Shown here: positions 7,984 to 16,481 of the stretch, one piece after another
Layout of the letters: each line of letters begins with the position of its first letter
Numbering within the stretch: the first letter of the stretch is position 1
NCBI GenBank assembly: GCA_009693045.1
Contig: SHXZ01000001.1
Span: 186,001-250,000 of the forward strand
DNA: 64,000 nucleotides
Origin: Dehalococcoidia bacterium
GTDB lineage: Bacteria > Chloroflexota > Dehalococcoidia > Lucifugimonadales > SHYT01
Reading direction: 5' to 3'
The notes under the pieces: generated by a model
What the model was told of the DNA's origin: nothing
Seen by the model: only the letters and a program-made list of their open reading frames with translations
The model's database searches: none
Position numbers and translations under genes: made by a program

Positions 7984-8014
7984 AATCTGCGAAAATCTGG
8001 GCAATCTGCGGATT
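7984..8014. repeat. Family E repeat (AATCTGCG type)
   Basis: The sequence AATCTGCGAAAATCTGGGCA, continuing to GCGGATT, recurs at 17645-17679 and, more diverged, at 48322-48352. The ends form an inverted repeat (AATCTGC / GCGGATT). It marks the right end of the ATPase/PIN module. Confidence 0.7.
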
Positions 8015-8027
8015 GAAGGAGCACCCC

Positions 8028-8393
8028 ATGCGCGTCCAAGTCTTCACCGGGCGCGGTTGCGCCCACCTGGACGACATCGCCAAGCTGGTCACCGAGTCGG
8101 TCGCCGAGGACGGCGGCTCCGACCTCCAGGTTGAGTTCTTGCAACTCTCCGACTACGACGAGGCCAAAGTAAGAAAATGCTTCGGCTCGCCTACCATCCG
8201 CGTGGACGGCGTGGACATTGAGTACGGCGACCGCGAGCCGCTGGAGTACACCACCGGCTGCCGCTATTACAACACGCCGGATGGCTGGAAAGCCTTGCCG
8301 TACCGCTCCATGCTGGTGAAGGCCATCCATCGTGCCAGGACGAGGCCGCCTGCGAGTTCCGCCGCCCGCGCCCAACGTCCTGAGTCCGACTAG
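8028..8393 (+). CDS. Thioredoxin-fold protein, single N-terminal Cys
   Basis: 121 residues. It begins MRVQVFTGRGCAHLDDIAKL, resembling thioredoxin-like proteins that read GCPHC at this place, but with only one Cys and Ala in place of Pro. The cis-Pro region is GSPTIRVDGVDIE, followed by a CRYY segment that is common in small mercury/thiol-related thioredoxin-fold proteins. ATG 8028 is chosen because AAGGAG lies 6 bases before it. It is not in an evident operon; the prepilin peptidase gene starts 48 bases downstream. Its exact role (thiol exchange, metal or organomercurial handling) cannot be decided. Confidence 0.65.
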   Translation: MRVQVFTGRGCAHLDDIAKLVTESVAEDGGSDLQVEFLQLSDYDEAKVRKCFGSPTIRVDGVDIEYGDREPLEYTTGCRYYNTPDGWKALPYRSMLVKAIHRARTRPPASSAARAQRPESD

Positions 8394-8441
8394 CGAGTAC
8401 CCACCGACCTTGTACGCTTTGCTGCCTCGCTCGCACCAACT

Positions 8442-9236
8442 GTGAACATCATCCCCGTCGTCTTCCTCGGCGTGAGCGGCCTCGCCGTCGGCAGCTTCGT
8501 CAACCTGGCTGTGGACCGCCTTCCCGCCGGCCAGTCGCTGGCGAAGCCGCGCTCCCACTGCCCCGTCTGCCAAGAGCCAGTCTCTTCGCTTGACCTCGTG
8601 CCGGTGTTTAACTACCTGTGGCTGCGTGGCCACTGCCGCTACTGCCGCGCGCCCATCCCGCCCCGCTCGCCCGTCATTGAGCTCATCGGAGGCCTGCTCT
8701 TCGCCTACGTCGGGTACCGCTGGGGATACACGCTGGACGCCGCGCTGGCAGCGTTCGCCGTCATCGTGCTCATGCTCACCTTCTTCATAGATTTGGAGCG
8801 CCAGATCATCCTGGATAAAGTGACGTTCCCCGCGCTGGCCATCGTGCTCGTTGCCGCGCCCTTCGGACCGGCGGGCGAAGGCGCATCCCTCCTGTGGAGC
8901 TACGTGCAGGCCCTGGCGGGCGTCGGCGTGGGCTTCGGAGCGCTGCTCGCCATCTACCTCGTGTCGTGGCGGCTCAACGGCCAGCCCGGCATCGGCGAGG
9001 GCGACGTTAAGTTTGGCGCGCTCATGGGCGCCATCCTCGGCTGGCGGCTCGCCATCGTGGCGCTCCCCGTGGGGTTCATCCTCGGCGGCGTCTTCGCCTT
9101 CGGCCTCATCCTCTTCTGGGGCAAGGGCCGCCGCGACGTCATGCCCTACGGCACCTTCCTCAACATCGGCACGCTCATCACCTACTTCTTTGGCATACCC
9201 ATCCGCGACTGGTACTTGAGGTTGCTCGGCGTGTAG
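8442..9236 (+). CDS. Prepilin peptidase (type IV leader peptidase, A24 family)
   Basis: 264 residues, integral membrane enzyme that cleaves and usually methylates type IV prepilins and pseudopilins. The N-terminal part has GSFVNLAVDRLP and a cytoplasmic zinc-binding loop with two CxxC pairs (HCPVCQEPVS and HCRYCRAPI). The catalytic Asp residues are expected in FFIDLERQII and GIGEGDVKFGALMG, both present. About seven membrane segments follow. The start is GTG 8442. No pilin genes are in the window, so the substrates are encoded elsewhere. Confidence 0.92.
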   Translation: MNIIPVVFLGVSGLAVGSFVNLAVDRLPAGQSLAKPRSHCPVCQEPVSSLDLVPVFNYLWLRGHCRYCRAPIPPRSPVIELIGGLLFAYVGYRWGYTLDAALAAFAVIVLMLTFFIDLERQIILDKVTFPALAIVLVAAPFGPAGEGASLLWSYVQALAGVGVGFGALLAIYLVSWRLNGQPGIGEGDVKFGALMGAILGWRLAIVALPVGFILGGVFAFGLILFWGKGRRDVMPYGTFLNIGTLITYFFGIPIRDWYLRLLGV

Positions 9237-9274
9237 TCCGGTCCGCCCTCAAAGGACCACAGATCCCCGTCGGA

Positions 9275-9315
9275 CTGTCCCCATTCCCATTTAGGTTGGG
9301 GCGGGGCGGAGGGCC
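9275..9315. repeat. Degenerate family A repeat
   Basis: TCCCCATTCCCATTTAGGTTGGGGCGGGGCGGAGG-type sequence, given here as TCCCCATTCCCATTTAGG then TTGGGGCGGGGCGG. It resembles the hairpin and GGCGGGG tail of family A but with several changes. Confidence 0.4.
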
Positions 9316-9436
9316 TCGTTCTCAGGCGCCGCGCTGCGGCTTCTGCGCAATCAATAGCGTCGCCAAAGCGAATCGGCATGAGTCCCACGCAAACGTGGTA
9401 TCATCCCTGCGGCGCAATTGCGAGGGGGAGGCCGTC

Positions 9437-10471
9437 ATGCTTGCGTGCGTCTTCCACGGCCCAGGCAACTTGAAGGTTGAGGAACGGCCCATTCCCAAGC
9501 CGGGCGAGGGCGAGGTCCTCATCAAGACCGGCGCGGCGTCCCTGTGCTTCTCCGATATCCGCGTCTTTCGCGGCGAGAAGAGCGCCCGCCAGGGCGTCAT
9601 CCAGGGCCACGAGGCGGCCGGCGCCGTCGTATCTGTCGGCGCGGGCGTCCGTGGTATCGCCGTCGGCGAGCGCGTCGCCATCTGCCCCATCATGGCCTGC
9701 GGTGCCTGCTACTTCTGCGTCCGCGGCCTGCGCAACCGCTGCTTCAACCGCAAGACCCTCGGCTACGACGCCGACGGCGGCCTCGCTGAGTACATCCTGA
9801 TCCCGCGCGAGCTTGTGGAGATGGGCCACCTCCTCAAAGTGTCCAAGGACCTGCCGGACGAGATGGCCTGCCAGACCGAGCCTTTCGCGTGCGCCCTCTA
9901 CTCGCTGGAGACGTGCGGCGTCGGCGCGGGCGGTAGCCTCGCCATCGTCGGCGCGGGCCCCATGGGCCTCATCCACCTGCTGCTCGCCAAGGCCATGGGC
10001 TGCAAGACCATCATCGTCAGCGATCCCGTGCCGGAGCGCCTCGCCGTCGCCTACGGCCTCGGCGCCACCTTCACCAACAACCCGCGCCGCCACTCCCTTG
10101 CCGAGGACGTGCTCACCCTCACCGACGGCCTGGGCGTCGACGCCGTCATCGTCTCCGTCGGCGCCGTCGCTGCCATTGACAGCGGCATTCGCGCGCTGCG
10201 GAAGCAAGGCACCCTGAACATCTTCGGCGGCTGCCCGCCCGGGTCCATGCTTTCGCTAGACCCCAACCTCGTCCATTACAACGAGCTGTGGATCACCGGC
10301 ACCCAGAACGCCAACCCGGAGCACTACCAGCGCGCGCTCGCCATGCTGCCCATGCTGACGCAGGCGCCCAAGCTCATCACCCATCGGTTCCCCATCGCCG
10401 ACGCGCCCAAGGCGTTTGACCTGCGCTCCTCCCTGGACGGCTTGAAGGCAATCATTGACTTCCCCTCGTAA
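9437..10471 (+). CDS. Zinc-dependent alcohol/polyol dehydrogenase (MDR family)
   Basis: 344 residues, cytoplasmic NAD(P)-dependent medium-chain dehydrogenase. Catalytic zinc ligands appear as SLCFSDIR (Cys) and GHEAAGAVV (His-Glu). The structural zinc site is CPIMACGACYFCVRGLRNRC. The nucleotide-binding motif is VGAGPMGLIHLLLAKAMG near residue 175. The pattern resembles sorbitol and threonine dehydrogenases more than ethanol dehydrogenases; the substrate is not predictable. ATG 9437 has a strong GGGGGAGG upstream. It stands between single genes with no clear operon. Confidence 0.85.
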   Translation: MLACVFHGPGNLKVEERPIPKPGEGEVLIKTGAASLCFSDIRVFRGEKSARQGVIQGHEAAGAVVSVGAGVRGIAVGERVAICPIMACGACYFCVRGLRNRCFNRKTLGYDADGGLAEYILIPRELVEMGHLLKVSKDLPDEMACQTEPFACALYSLETCGVGAGGSLAIVGAGPMGLIHLLLAKAMGCKTIIVSDPVPERLAVAYGLGATFTNNPRRHSLAEDVLTLTDGLGVDAVIVSVGAVAAIDSGIRALRKQGTLNIFGGCPPGSMLSLDPNLVHYNELWITGTQNANPEHYQRALAMLPMLTQAPKLITHRFPIADAPKAFDLRSSLDGLKAIIDFPS

Positions 10472-10651
10472 GCAGGGGCGTGAGACGCAGAACGGCTTCT
10501 TTCGGAATGGCGCCCTTGCCTGAAGAGACCTAACTGAACGACCCTGGCGTAAAATGGATTTGCTAGACGTTTTCGCCTTTGTTTGCTAAACTTACCAGTG
10601 TCTATGCTGAGAGGCGCCCCACTCCACAAGCTTGTCCTGCACGAGGCGCAT

Positions 10652-11485
10652 ATGACCGAAGCCCAGAAAAGCTCTGCGGAATACTCCTTCAAGGCCTTTG
10701 CCAACCAGGACTTCCACCGCAACATTAACCGGTACCTCATTGACGTCTCCAATATCGCCCCCGGACAAAAGGTGCTGGAGTTGGCCTGCGGGACGGGATC
10801 GGCCACCCGTCTCATCCTTGAGCGACTGCGGGGCGCGAGGGAAAGCCTCCTCATTGGCGTGGACGTTTCCGCCCAAGCCCTTCGCGAGGCCATGGAGCAG
10901 CTCGCTTCCTTCCGCGACGTCGCCCTCCAGCTCGTCCAAACGCGCGCCGAGCAGCTCTCCGGCGTCGTCAAGCAACGCATGGACCGCGTCCTGTTCCTCA
11001 ACGGCATCCATTACATCGCCGACAAGGACGCGCTGCTGGACCAGGTGCGGCAAAGCCTGAAGAACGGCGGCGTCTTCGCTTTCAACACCTCCTTCTTCAA
11101 TGGCGCGCACCCCGTGGAGACCCACCAGTTCTACCGCCGCTGGATGCTCCGCGCCGCCCGCACCGTCAAGACCAAGTACGGCCTCACCCCCAGAGCGTCG
11201 GAGAGGGTCCAATCGCGTCGCCAGCTTACGCCCGAAGAGTACGACGAGCTTCTCGCCCGCCACCATTTCACCATCGTGCGATGGGAGATCAAGCCGGTGC
11301 CCATCACCCTGCAGGGCTGGAAGGACATCAGCAGCTACGAGGACTTCATCCAGGGCGCCCTGCCTGGCATCCCAATTGAGCAGGCCTCCGAGGCGCTCAA
11401 GGAAGCCGTCCAGCAGGTGATGGCCGAGCTCAACCTCCAGGCTGTGCCGCGCAACTGGCTCACTGTCGTCGCCGCCAAGGGATAG
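10652..11485 (+). CDS. Class I SAM-dependent methyltransferase
   Basis: 277 residues. The SAM-binding motif I is VLELACGTGSATRLIL, with the acidic ribose-binding residue in IGVDVSAQAL and a motif IV-like RVLFLNGIHYI. The C-terminal half has a helical cap (YRRWMLRAARTVK and SYEDFIQGALPGIP) that may form the substrate lid. ATG 10652 is preceded by GAGG with 6 bases spacing; an upstream TTG at 10583 is less likely. The methyl acceptor is unknown. Confidence 0.8.
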   Translation: MTEAQKSSAEYSFKAFANQDFHRNINRYLIDVSNIAPGQKVLELACGTGSATRLILERLRGARESLLIGVDVSAQALREAMEQLASFRDVALQLVQTRAEQLSGVVKQRMDRVLFLNGIHYIADKDALLDQVRQSLKNGGVFAFNTSFFNGAHPVETHQFYRRWMLRAARTVKTKYGLTPRASERVQSRRQLTPEEYDELLARHHFTIVRWEIKPVPITLQGWKDISSYEDFIQGALPGIPIEQASEALKEAVQQVMAELNLQAVPRNWLTVVAAKG

Positions 11486-11788
11486 CTGGCGGAGAGCGCA
11501 CGGCCCATACGCCACCCTGTCGTTGAGAGCGCCCCCTTGTCATTCCGAGCGGAGCGAGGAATCTTCCCCACATTGCGAGATGATTGACGTGGCCGCCGTC
11601 GGTCTGCACATCCCAAACGCGTAGGGGTTCACAGCCACCGACCACAACACTCCAAGCGCCCTTTGGTCATTCTGAGCACGGCGAGAGGGAATCCCATCCC
11701 CATCCAGGAACCCCTGCGTCAGGTGGCCGCCGACGGAGATGCGTTGCCCACTGCCGTGGCTGAGCGTCCTCCTGCCACTCCGCTGCTT
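11486..11788. other. Intergenic region with two family C repeats
   Basis: Holds GTCATTCCGAGCGGAGCGAG followed by GAATCT (11539-11569) and a related, diverged GGTCATTCTGAGCACGGCGA (11665-11695). No gene is seen. It separates two convergent genes. Confidence 0.6.
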
Positions 11789-12715
11789 TTACCTCCTCCC
11801 CAGCGCCTCCCGCAACGCTGCGCCTAGCTCCGGGTAGCGGAACCGGTAGCCCAACCCCACAGCCTTCGCTGGCTCCGCGCGGCGGCCATGCAGCAAAAGA
11901 TCGGCCTGGCGGCCCAGCGCAAGGCGCAGCGCAAACCCCGGAGCAGGCAGCCGGCACGGCCTTCCCAGCGCCCGTCCAACCTCCCGCGCGAACTCACGCT
12001 GGCGGCAAGCCGTGGGTGAGGCCAAGACCAGCGGCCCCGCCACCTCGCCGCGTTCAATCGCAAGGCGGTACAGCCCCACCGCGTCGTCCAGGTGCACCCA
12101 AGGTAACCACTGCCCGCCGCCACCCAGCGGCCCGCCCGCGAAGAGGCGGAACGGCAGCGCCAGCTTTTGCAGAGCAGGTGCGCCGCGTCCTACAACCAGG
12201 GCCGTCCGCGCAAGCACGACCCGCACGCCAAGCGCCTCGGCGCGCCTGGCCGCCGCCTCCCACTGCACGCACACCTGGGCCAGGAACGACTCGCCCGGTG
12301 CGCCTTTCTCAGTCACGCGCTCGTCGCCTTGGTCCCCGTAGTAGTCCACGCCGGATGCGCTGACCAGCACGCGCGGACGTTCCTGCTCCGCCAGGCCACC
12401 GATGGCCTCCGCGATGGCGTGAGTGGCAGCTACGCGGCTGGTGAAGATCTCGTTCCGGTAGGACAGCGTCCACCGTCGTGCCCCGATGCTGGCGCCCGCC
12501 AGGTTCACCACCGTGGACGCCCCTTGGATCTCCTTGACCCAGCGCGGTTCCACCGTGCGCGCGTCCCAGCTCGTGACGCGGACTCCCGCTGGCAACCCGG
12601 ACGCGTCAGCATCGGCGCGGCGCGACAAGACCACAACCTCGTGCGCGTCGGTGCGTAGAGACGCCGCCAGCGCGCGGCCAACGTACCCGCTTCCGCCTGC
12701 GATCACCACCTTCAT
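11789..12715 (-). CDS. TIGR01777-type NAD(P)-dependent epimerase/reductase
   Basis: 308 residues, extended short-chain dehydrogenase fold. The N-terminus MKVVIAGGSGYVGRALA is the GxxGxxG dinucleotide motif. VVNLAGASI, RVLVSASGVDYYGD and LPWVHLDDAVGLYRLAIE follow in the order seen in this family (also annotated YfcH/SulA-like). The C-terminal DUF1731-like segment ends in GYRFRYPELGAALREALG, a hallmark of TIGR01777. ATG 12715 was chosen for the GGGAG 5 bases upstream. The biochemical role of this family is not established. Confidence 0.87.
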   Translation of the reverse strand: MKVVIAGGSGYVGRALAASLRTDAHEVVVLSRRADADASGLPAGVRVTSWDARTVEPRWVKEIQGASTVVNLAGASIGARRWTLSYRNEIFTSRVAATHAIAEAIGGLAEQERPRVLVSASGVDYYGDQGDERVTEKGAPGESFLAQVCVQWEAAARRAEALGVRVVLARTALVVGRGAPALQKLALPFRLFAGGPLGGGGQWLPWVHLDDAVGLYRLAIERGEVAGPLVLASPTACRQREFAREVGRALGRPCRLPAPGFALRLALGRQADLLLHGRRAEPAKAVGLGYRFRYPELGAALREALGRR

Positions 12716-13078
12716 TTCGGCTCCCTGTTTCGGCTCGCCCGTTGTCACCATAGCACGCGGTGTATCACCATTCTAATATCAATGCTGTGTTGTAGTGGCG
12801 CCAATGCCCTTCGCCGAGCATCCCTGTTGCAAAGTGAGAAGCGCACCCACCCCAAAGGAATCCTGGGCCACTCTGAGTCCTCATAGAAGCGGGACTTCGG
12901 TTCAAACGCCGGGGAGGTGCTGGCGCCTATTTTGCGCCGACGCAAGCCCCGGCACCGGCCTTCACCGTGCCGAGGGGATTTATGCACCTTTCACAGCGTC
13001 GCGCTGCGGGCTGACTAGCGCCTGGCAAGGGCTAGCCTGCTATACTAAGCGGGAAGAGAAACCCTCAAGGGGTGGCGA
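12716..13078. other. Divergent intergenic region, no gene seen
   Basis: This lies between the epimerase gene (leftward) and xdhC (rightward). I see no convincing gene, hairpin or member of the dispersed repeat families. It must contain promoters for both sides. Confidence 0.5.
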
Positions 13079-14206
13079 GTGGAAGAGGTCTTTCGTCAGG
13101 CTATCAAAGAGCTTGAGCAGCAGCACCCCAGCGTCCTCGCGACCGTCATCCGCACCAAGGGCTCCACGCCGCAAAAGCCCGGCGCCAAGCTGCTGGTGCG
13201 TCAGGACGGGAGCGCCGTGGGTACCCTCGGCGGCGGCTGCGTTGAGGGCGACATCTGGTTCGCCGCCAAGCAGCTTCTGCGCCGCCACGGCCCAGCCGAG
13301 GTCAAAGAGTACGTCCTCAACGAGGAGATCGCCGCCCGCGACGGCCTCATCTGCGGCGGCACCATGTATTTCCTCATCGATCCCGTCTACGAGCCTGACC
13401 AGGCCCTCCCCTACGTCCGTGAGATCGCCGGCGCGTATGCGGGCGGCAAGCCCGTCGCCCTTACTACGCTCACCAGGCCACCCAAAGGCTCCGCCCTCAC
13501 CGTGGGGAACAAGGTGTTCTTCCGCGAGAACGGTTCCCACGAAGGCACCCTCGGCGACGAAGAGCTGGACAAGGTTGCCGGGCAAAAAGCCCGCGAGCTC
13601 ATGCCGCAGGGCAAGTGCGAGTACGTCGCCCTCCCCAACGGCGCTCAGGTCTTCGTGGAGGCGTACACCACGCCGCCCCAGCTCGTCGTCATGGGCGGCG
13701 GGCACATCTCCAAGGCCCTCACGCCGCTGGCCAAGACGCTGGGCTTCCGGGTTTTCATCGTCGACGACCGTCCCGAGTTCGCCGACCCCGTGCGCTTCCC
13801 GGAGGCCGAAAAGACCATCGTCGGCCCCTACGACACCGGCCTCGCCCAGTTCCCCGTCAACGCCAACACCTACATCGTCATCGCCACCCGAGGCCATCGC
13901 TTCGACGACACCGCCACCGAGGCGGCGGTGCGCTCGCCTGCTGGCTACGTTGGCCTGCTCGGCAGCAAGCGCAAGAGCCTGCTCATCTTCCAGACTCTCT
14001 TCCGCAAAGGCATCTCCGATGAGCGGATCGCGGCGGTTCGGGCTCCCGTCGGCCTGGACATCGGCGGTCGGACGCCTGAGGAGATCGCCATCAGCGTCAT
14101 CGCCGAGATCCTGGCCGTCCGCTTCGGCGGCAGCGGCGGCCCCATGAAGATGGACGCCCGCCTGCTCGCCAAGGCCAAAGAGAAGGCCGCCGTCCCCGCC
14201 CGCTAG
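13079..14206 (+). CDS. XdhC/CoxF-family molybdenum-hydroxylase maturation protein
   Basis: 375 residues. Members insert or sulfurate molybdenum cofactor in xanthine dehydrogenase or CO dehydrogenase-type enzymes. The N-terminal XdhC/CoxI domain has ATVIRTKGSTPQKPGAKLLV and GTLGGGCVEGD; the C-terminal Rossmann domain starts at about residue 200 with LVVMGGGHISKALTPLA and ends with APVGLDIGGRTPEEIAISV. A long linker joins the two. The start is GTG 13079. The next gene is a MocA-like nucleotidyltransferase, a normal partner for molybdo-hydroxylase maturation, but no hydroxylase subunits are in the window. Confidence 0.9.
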   Translation: MEEVFRQAIKELEQQHPSVLATVIRTKGSTPQKPGAKLLVRQDGSAVGTLGGGCVEGDIWFAAKQLLRRHGPAEVKEYVLNEEIAARDGLICGGTMYFLIDPVYEPDQALPYVREIAGAYAGGKPVALTTLTRPPKGSALTVGNKVFFRENGSHEGTLGDEELDKVAGQKARELMPQGKCEYVALPNGAQVFVEAYTTPPQLVVMGGGHISKALTPLAKTLGFRVFIVDDRPEFADPVRFPEAEKTIVGPYDTGLAQFPVNANTYIVIATRGHRFDDTATEAAVRSPAGYVGLLGSKRKSLLIFQTLFRKGISDERIAAVRAPVGLDIGGRTPEEIAISVIAEILAVRFGGSGGPMKMDARLLAKAKEKAAVPAR

Positions 14207-14244
14207 TTGCCGCCTCGCTCCGACCCTCGGGAGCGGTGTGAATC

Positions 14245-14314
14245 TTCTTTCGGCAAGGTGAAAGTTCTTTGGGGAGGGTTTGGGAACCCCTTTCTTGGAT
14301 GAAAGGGGTTCCCA
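14245..14314. repeat. Family D palindrome with its leader
   Basis: The hairpin TGGGAACCCCTTTC - TTGGAT - GAAAGGGGTTCCCA (14-bp stem, 14281-14314) is preceded by AAGTTCTTTGGGGAGGGT. The same leader-plus-palindrome layout occurs at 38466-38517 and 52101-52158. It sits between xdhC and mocA. Confidence 0.75.
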
Positions 14315-14336
14315 TCGTCTCCCAGGACGAGGCGGA

Positions 14337-14951
14337 ATGGCTCCTGGCGAAATGGTGGCCGTAGTCCTCGCCGCGGGCGAGTCCTCCCGTATGGGCCGGC
14401 TCAAAGCCCTGCTCCCCTGGAACGGCGTGCCGCTCATCCGGTACCAGGTGGACTGCCTGCGGCAGGCCGGCGTCGGCCTCGTGGTCGTCGTGCTGGGTCA
14501 CCGAGCGGAAGAAGTCCGTCCCCACCTGCCCCTCTCGCCCGACGTCTGCGTCGTCGTCAATACCCGCTACCGCGAGGGTAAGACCACTTCCATCAAGCTC
14601 GGTCTCGCTCAGGCGCCGTCCGACGCCGAGGGACTGGTGCTCATGACGGTGGACCAGCCGCGGCCCGCTCCCCTCGTCGCCGCGCTCATCGCGACCTTCC
14701 GAGAGCACCGCGCCCCCGTCACGCAGCCCACGTTCGGCGGCAAGCGCGGCCATCCCATGATCTTCCGCGCCGATGTGCTCCCCAAGCTGGCCGAGATCCG
14801 TGAGGAAACCCAGGGCATCAAGCCCGTCGTGGATAACTACCGCGCCGAAGCCATGCTCGTGCCCGTGGACTCGCCCATCGTCCTGGTGGACCTGAACACC
14901 GAGGCGGACTACCAGCGGGCGAAGGCGCTGTGGACGGAGCTATCGGCATAA
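14337..14951 (+). CDS. MocA-like molybdenum cofactor nucleotidyltransferase
   Basis: 204 residues. GT-A fold nucleotidyltransferase that would attach CMP (or another nucleotide) to molybdopterin. Key features are VVLAAGESSRMGRLKALLPW at the N-terminus and the metal-binding MTVDQPRPAP, followed by GKRGHPMIF. These are the MobA/MocA-type signatures, with the MocA branch favoured by the neighbouring xdhC. ATG 14337 follows GAGGCGG; ATG 14352 is the alternative. Confidence 0.83.
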   Translation: MAPGEMVAVVLAAGESSRMGRLKALLPWNGVPLIRYQVDCLRQAGVGLVVVVLGHRAEEVRPHLPLSPDVCVVVNTRYREGKTTSIKLGLAQAPSDAEGLVLMTVDQPRPAPLVAALIATFREHRAPVTQPTFGGKRGHPMIFRADVLPKLAEIREETQGIKPVVDNYRAEAMLVPVDSPIVLVDLNTEADYQRAKALWTELSA

Positions 14952-15002
14952 CGCTCATCGCTTGCGCCGGGTCGCGCTCCGGGACGCTTGTTACTAGTCC
15001 TT

Positions 15003-15749
15003 TTATCCGTCGCCCCCGCTCCCCATCCCCAGCACCTCCGCCAGGTGCAGCGCCCGCACCTTGACGCCCTGCTTCGTCAGCCCGCCGCCGATGTGCATGA
15101 GGCAGGACGAGTCCAGCGCCGTCACCACGTCGGCGCCAGTGGCCTGAATGGCGGCAAGCTTGTCGCGCAGCATGGCCTCGGAGATCTCCGGGAACTTGAC
15201 GGCAAACGTTCCGCCGAAGCCGCAGCACCACGTGGAGCGGTCCATCTCCACCAGCTCCAGCCCCTGCACGCTCCGCAGCAGCGCGCGTGGCTCCTGGCTG
15301 ATGCCCAGCTCGCGGAGCGCGTGGCAGCAATCGTGGTACGTGACCTTCATCGGCGAGGGCAGCTTGAGTCCCAGGTCGCGCCGCCCCAGGACCTTGACGA
15401 GGAACTGCGACAGCTCGTAGGTGCGCGACGCGGTCTTGTGGGCCTGCTCCCGCACGCGGTCGGACTCGCGGTCCAGCAGCTCGGGGTAGAAAACGCGAAC
15501 CATCGTCGCGCAGGAACCGGACGGGGCGACGATAGTTCGCCCGTCGCCGAAGACCTTGATGAAGCGCTTGGCGAGGGAACGCGCCTCGGCGTGGTAGCCC
15601 GCGTTGAACGCGAGCTGGCCGCAGCAGGTCTGCCCGGACGGGAACTGCACGTCCACGCCCGCGCGGCGCAGCAGCTTGACGGCGGCCTCGCCCGCGTTTG
15701 GAAAGAACTGGTCCACCACGCACGTTACGAAGAGGTCGGCTTCTACCAT
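15003..15749 (-). CDS. LldE/LutA-like Fe-S (CCG-domain) oxidoreductase subunit
   Basis: 248 residues, the usual size for LutA/LldE. Two cysteine-rich CCG domains are visible: FVTCVVDQFFPNAG with SGQTCCGQLAF in the first half, and TYHDCCHALRELG with STWCCGFGGTFAVKFPE and SSCLMHIGGG in the second. Family members are part of lactate or glycolate oxidation complexes. The partner genes LldF/LldG are absent here. The start ATG 15749 begins MVEADLFVTC; longer frames upstream run through a family B palindrome (15789-15823) and are not convincing. Confidence 0.85.
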   Translation of the reverse strand: MVEADLFVTCVVDQFFPNAGEAAVKLLRRAGVDVQFPSGQTCCGQLAFNAGYHAEARSLAKRFIKVFGDGRTIVAPSGSCATMVRVFYPELLDRESDRVREQAHKTASRTYELSQFLVKVLGRRDLGLKLPSPMKVTYHDCCHALRELGISQEPRALLRSVQGLELVEMDRSTWCCGFGGTFAVKFPEISEAMLRDKLAAIQATGADVVTALDSSCLMHIGGGLTKQGVKVRALHLAEVLGMGSGGDG

Positions 15750-16414
15750 GGTGTTGGCCGAGATTGCACAGGTTGGGTTGGCGGCATTGTAGTATGGGCG
15801 ACCCGCCGGGTCGCCCATACTACCTGTTGGGGCGTTTGAAGGCTTTGTGGATGGTTTTCGTTCTCCAACCATTGGGATGGGTTGTCAGCGATGTAGGTCC
15901 TGATTCGGGCCATTTCAGCATCATCCCGGATGATGTGTTCATGGTAGTTGCGTTGCCACACTGGGAGACTCTGAGCGTTCTGCAAGGTGTTGATGCGTTT
16001 CGTAACGATTGATTTGAACTGTCTAACGATAGCGCCCACTGACTGGGAAGGTGGTCCATTAGGTCGCGGCGCTGCGAAGGGGTTCTCTGGGGTAGGGGCG
16101 ACCCGGCGGGTCGATCCTGCAATTGGCGAAACCTGGACAGAATTCCTGAGAATGAGAATGGCGTGGAGGTGGTTAGGCATGACCACAAAGCAATCCAACG
16201 TGACGTTGGGGCGGACGACTGCCGTACGCAGCCACTCGTCACTGACGATTTGTCCGAACACATTCAGTCGCGTCTGCCTATCCACGATCTCCCCGAACTG
16301 GCACTGGCGTTGGTAGGTGCATATGGTGACGAAGTACGCTCCGACACGAGCGTAGTCGTAGCCCTTAAGGCGAATGGATTGGCGGTGGTGAACGTCAGGG
16401 TTGAAAGGCGTCAC
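15743..16414 (-). CDS. REP-associated tyrosine transposase (RAYT, Y1_Tnp/IS200-like)
   Basis: 223 residues. RAYTs are single-strand HUH endonucleases that process REP palindromes. The HUH motif is in CFVVMPNHLHAIL, the catalytic Tyr in RTYIADNPSQW, and the N-terminus has YDYARVGAYFVTICTYQR. The start is GTG 16414. Perfect-stem family B palindromes lie on both sides (15789-15823, inside the last codons, and 16436-16480, just upstream), and a third imperfect copy lies inside the coding region near 16090-16114 (read as RRVAPT). The frame after about 15825 is probably read-through of the 3' palindrome rather than conserved protein; its last bases overlap the start of the lldE-like gene. Confidence 0.9.
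   Translation of the reverse strand: MTPFNPDVHHRQSIRLKGYDYARVGAYFVTICTYQRQCQFGEIVDRQTRLNVFGQIVSDEWLRTAVVRPNVTLDCFVVMPNHLHAILILRNSVQVSPIAGSTRRVAPTPENPFAAPRPNGPPSQSVGAIVRQFKSIVTKRINTLQNAQSLPVWQRNYHEHIIRDDAEMARIRTYIADNPSQWLENENHPQSLQTPQQVVWATRRVAHTTMPPTQPVQSRPTPW
15789..15823. repeat. Family B palindrome, 3' side of the RAYT gene
   Basis: GTAGTATGGGCGACCC and its exact complement surround a 3-base GCC loop. The core differs from the copy at the other side of the RAYT gene by one symmetrical base pair (ATGGGC instead of AGGGGC), showing compensatory change. Confidence 0.9.
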
Positions 16415-16435
16415 GTGATACCTCGGTAGGATAGA

Positions 16436-16480
16436 GATTTGTGGTAGGGGCGACCCGCCGGGTCGCCCCTACCACAAATC
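16436..16480. repeat. Family B palindrome, 5' side of the RAYT gene
   Basis: GATTTGTGGTAGGGGCGACC and its complement form a 21-bp stem with a GCC loop. It lies 21 bases upstream of the RAYT start and directly after the end of the following alcohol dehydrogenase gene. Confidence 0.9.
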
Positions 16481-16481
16481 G

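Noticed and set aside
13040..14437. Long open frame on the minus strand opposite xdhC and mocA
   Set aside because: It is the mirror of two well-recognised genes in high-G+C DNA, and its translation is acidic low-complexity sequence without any family.
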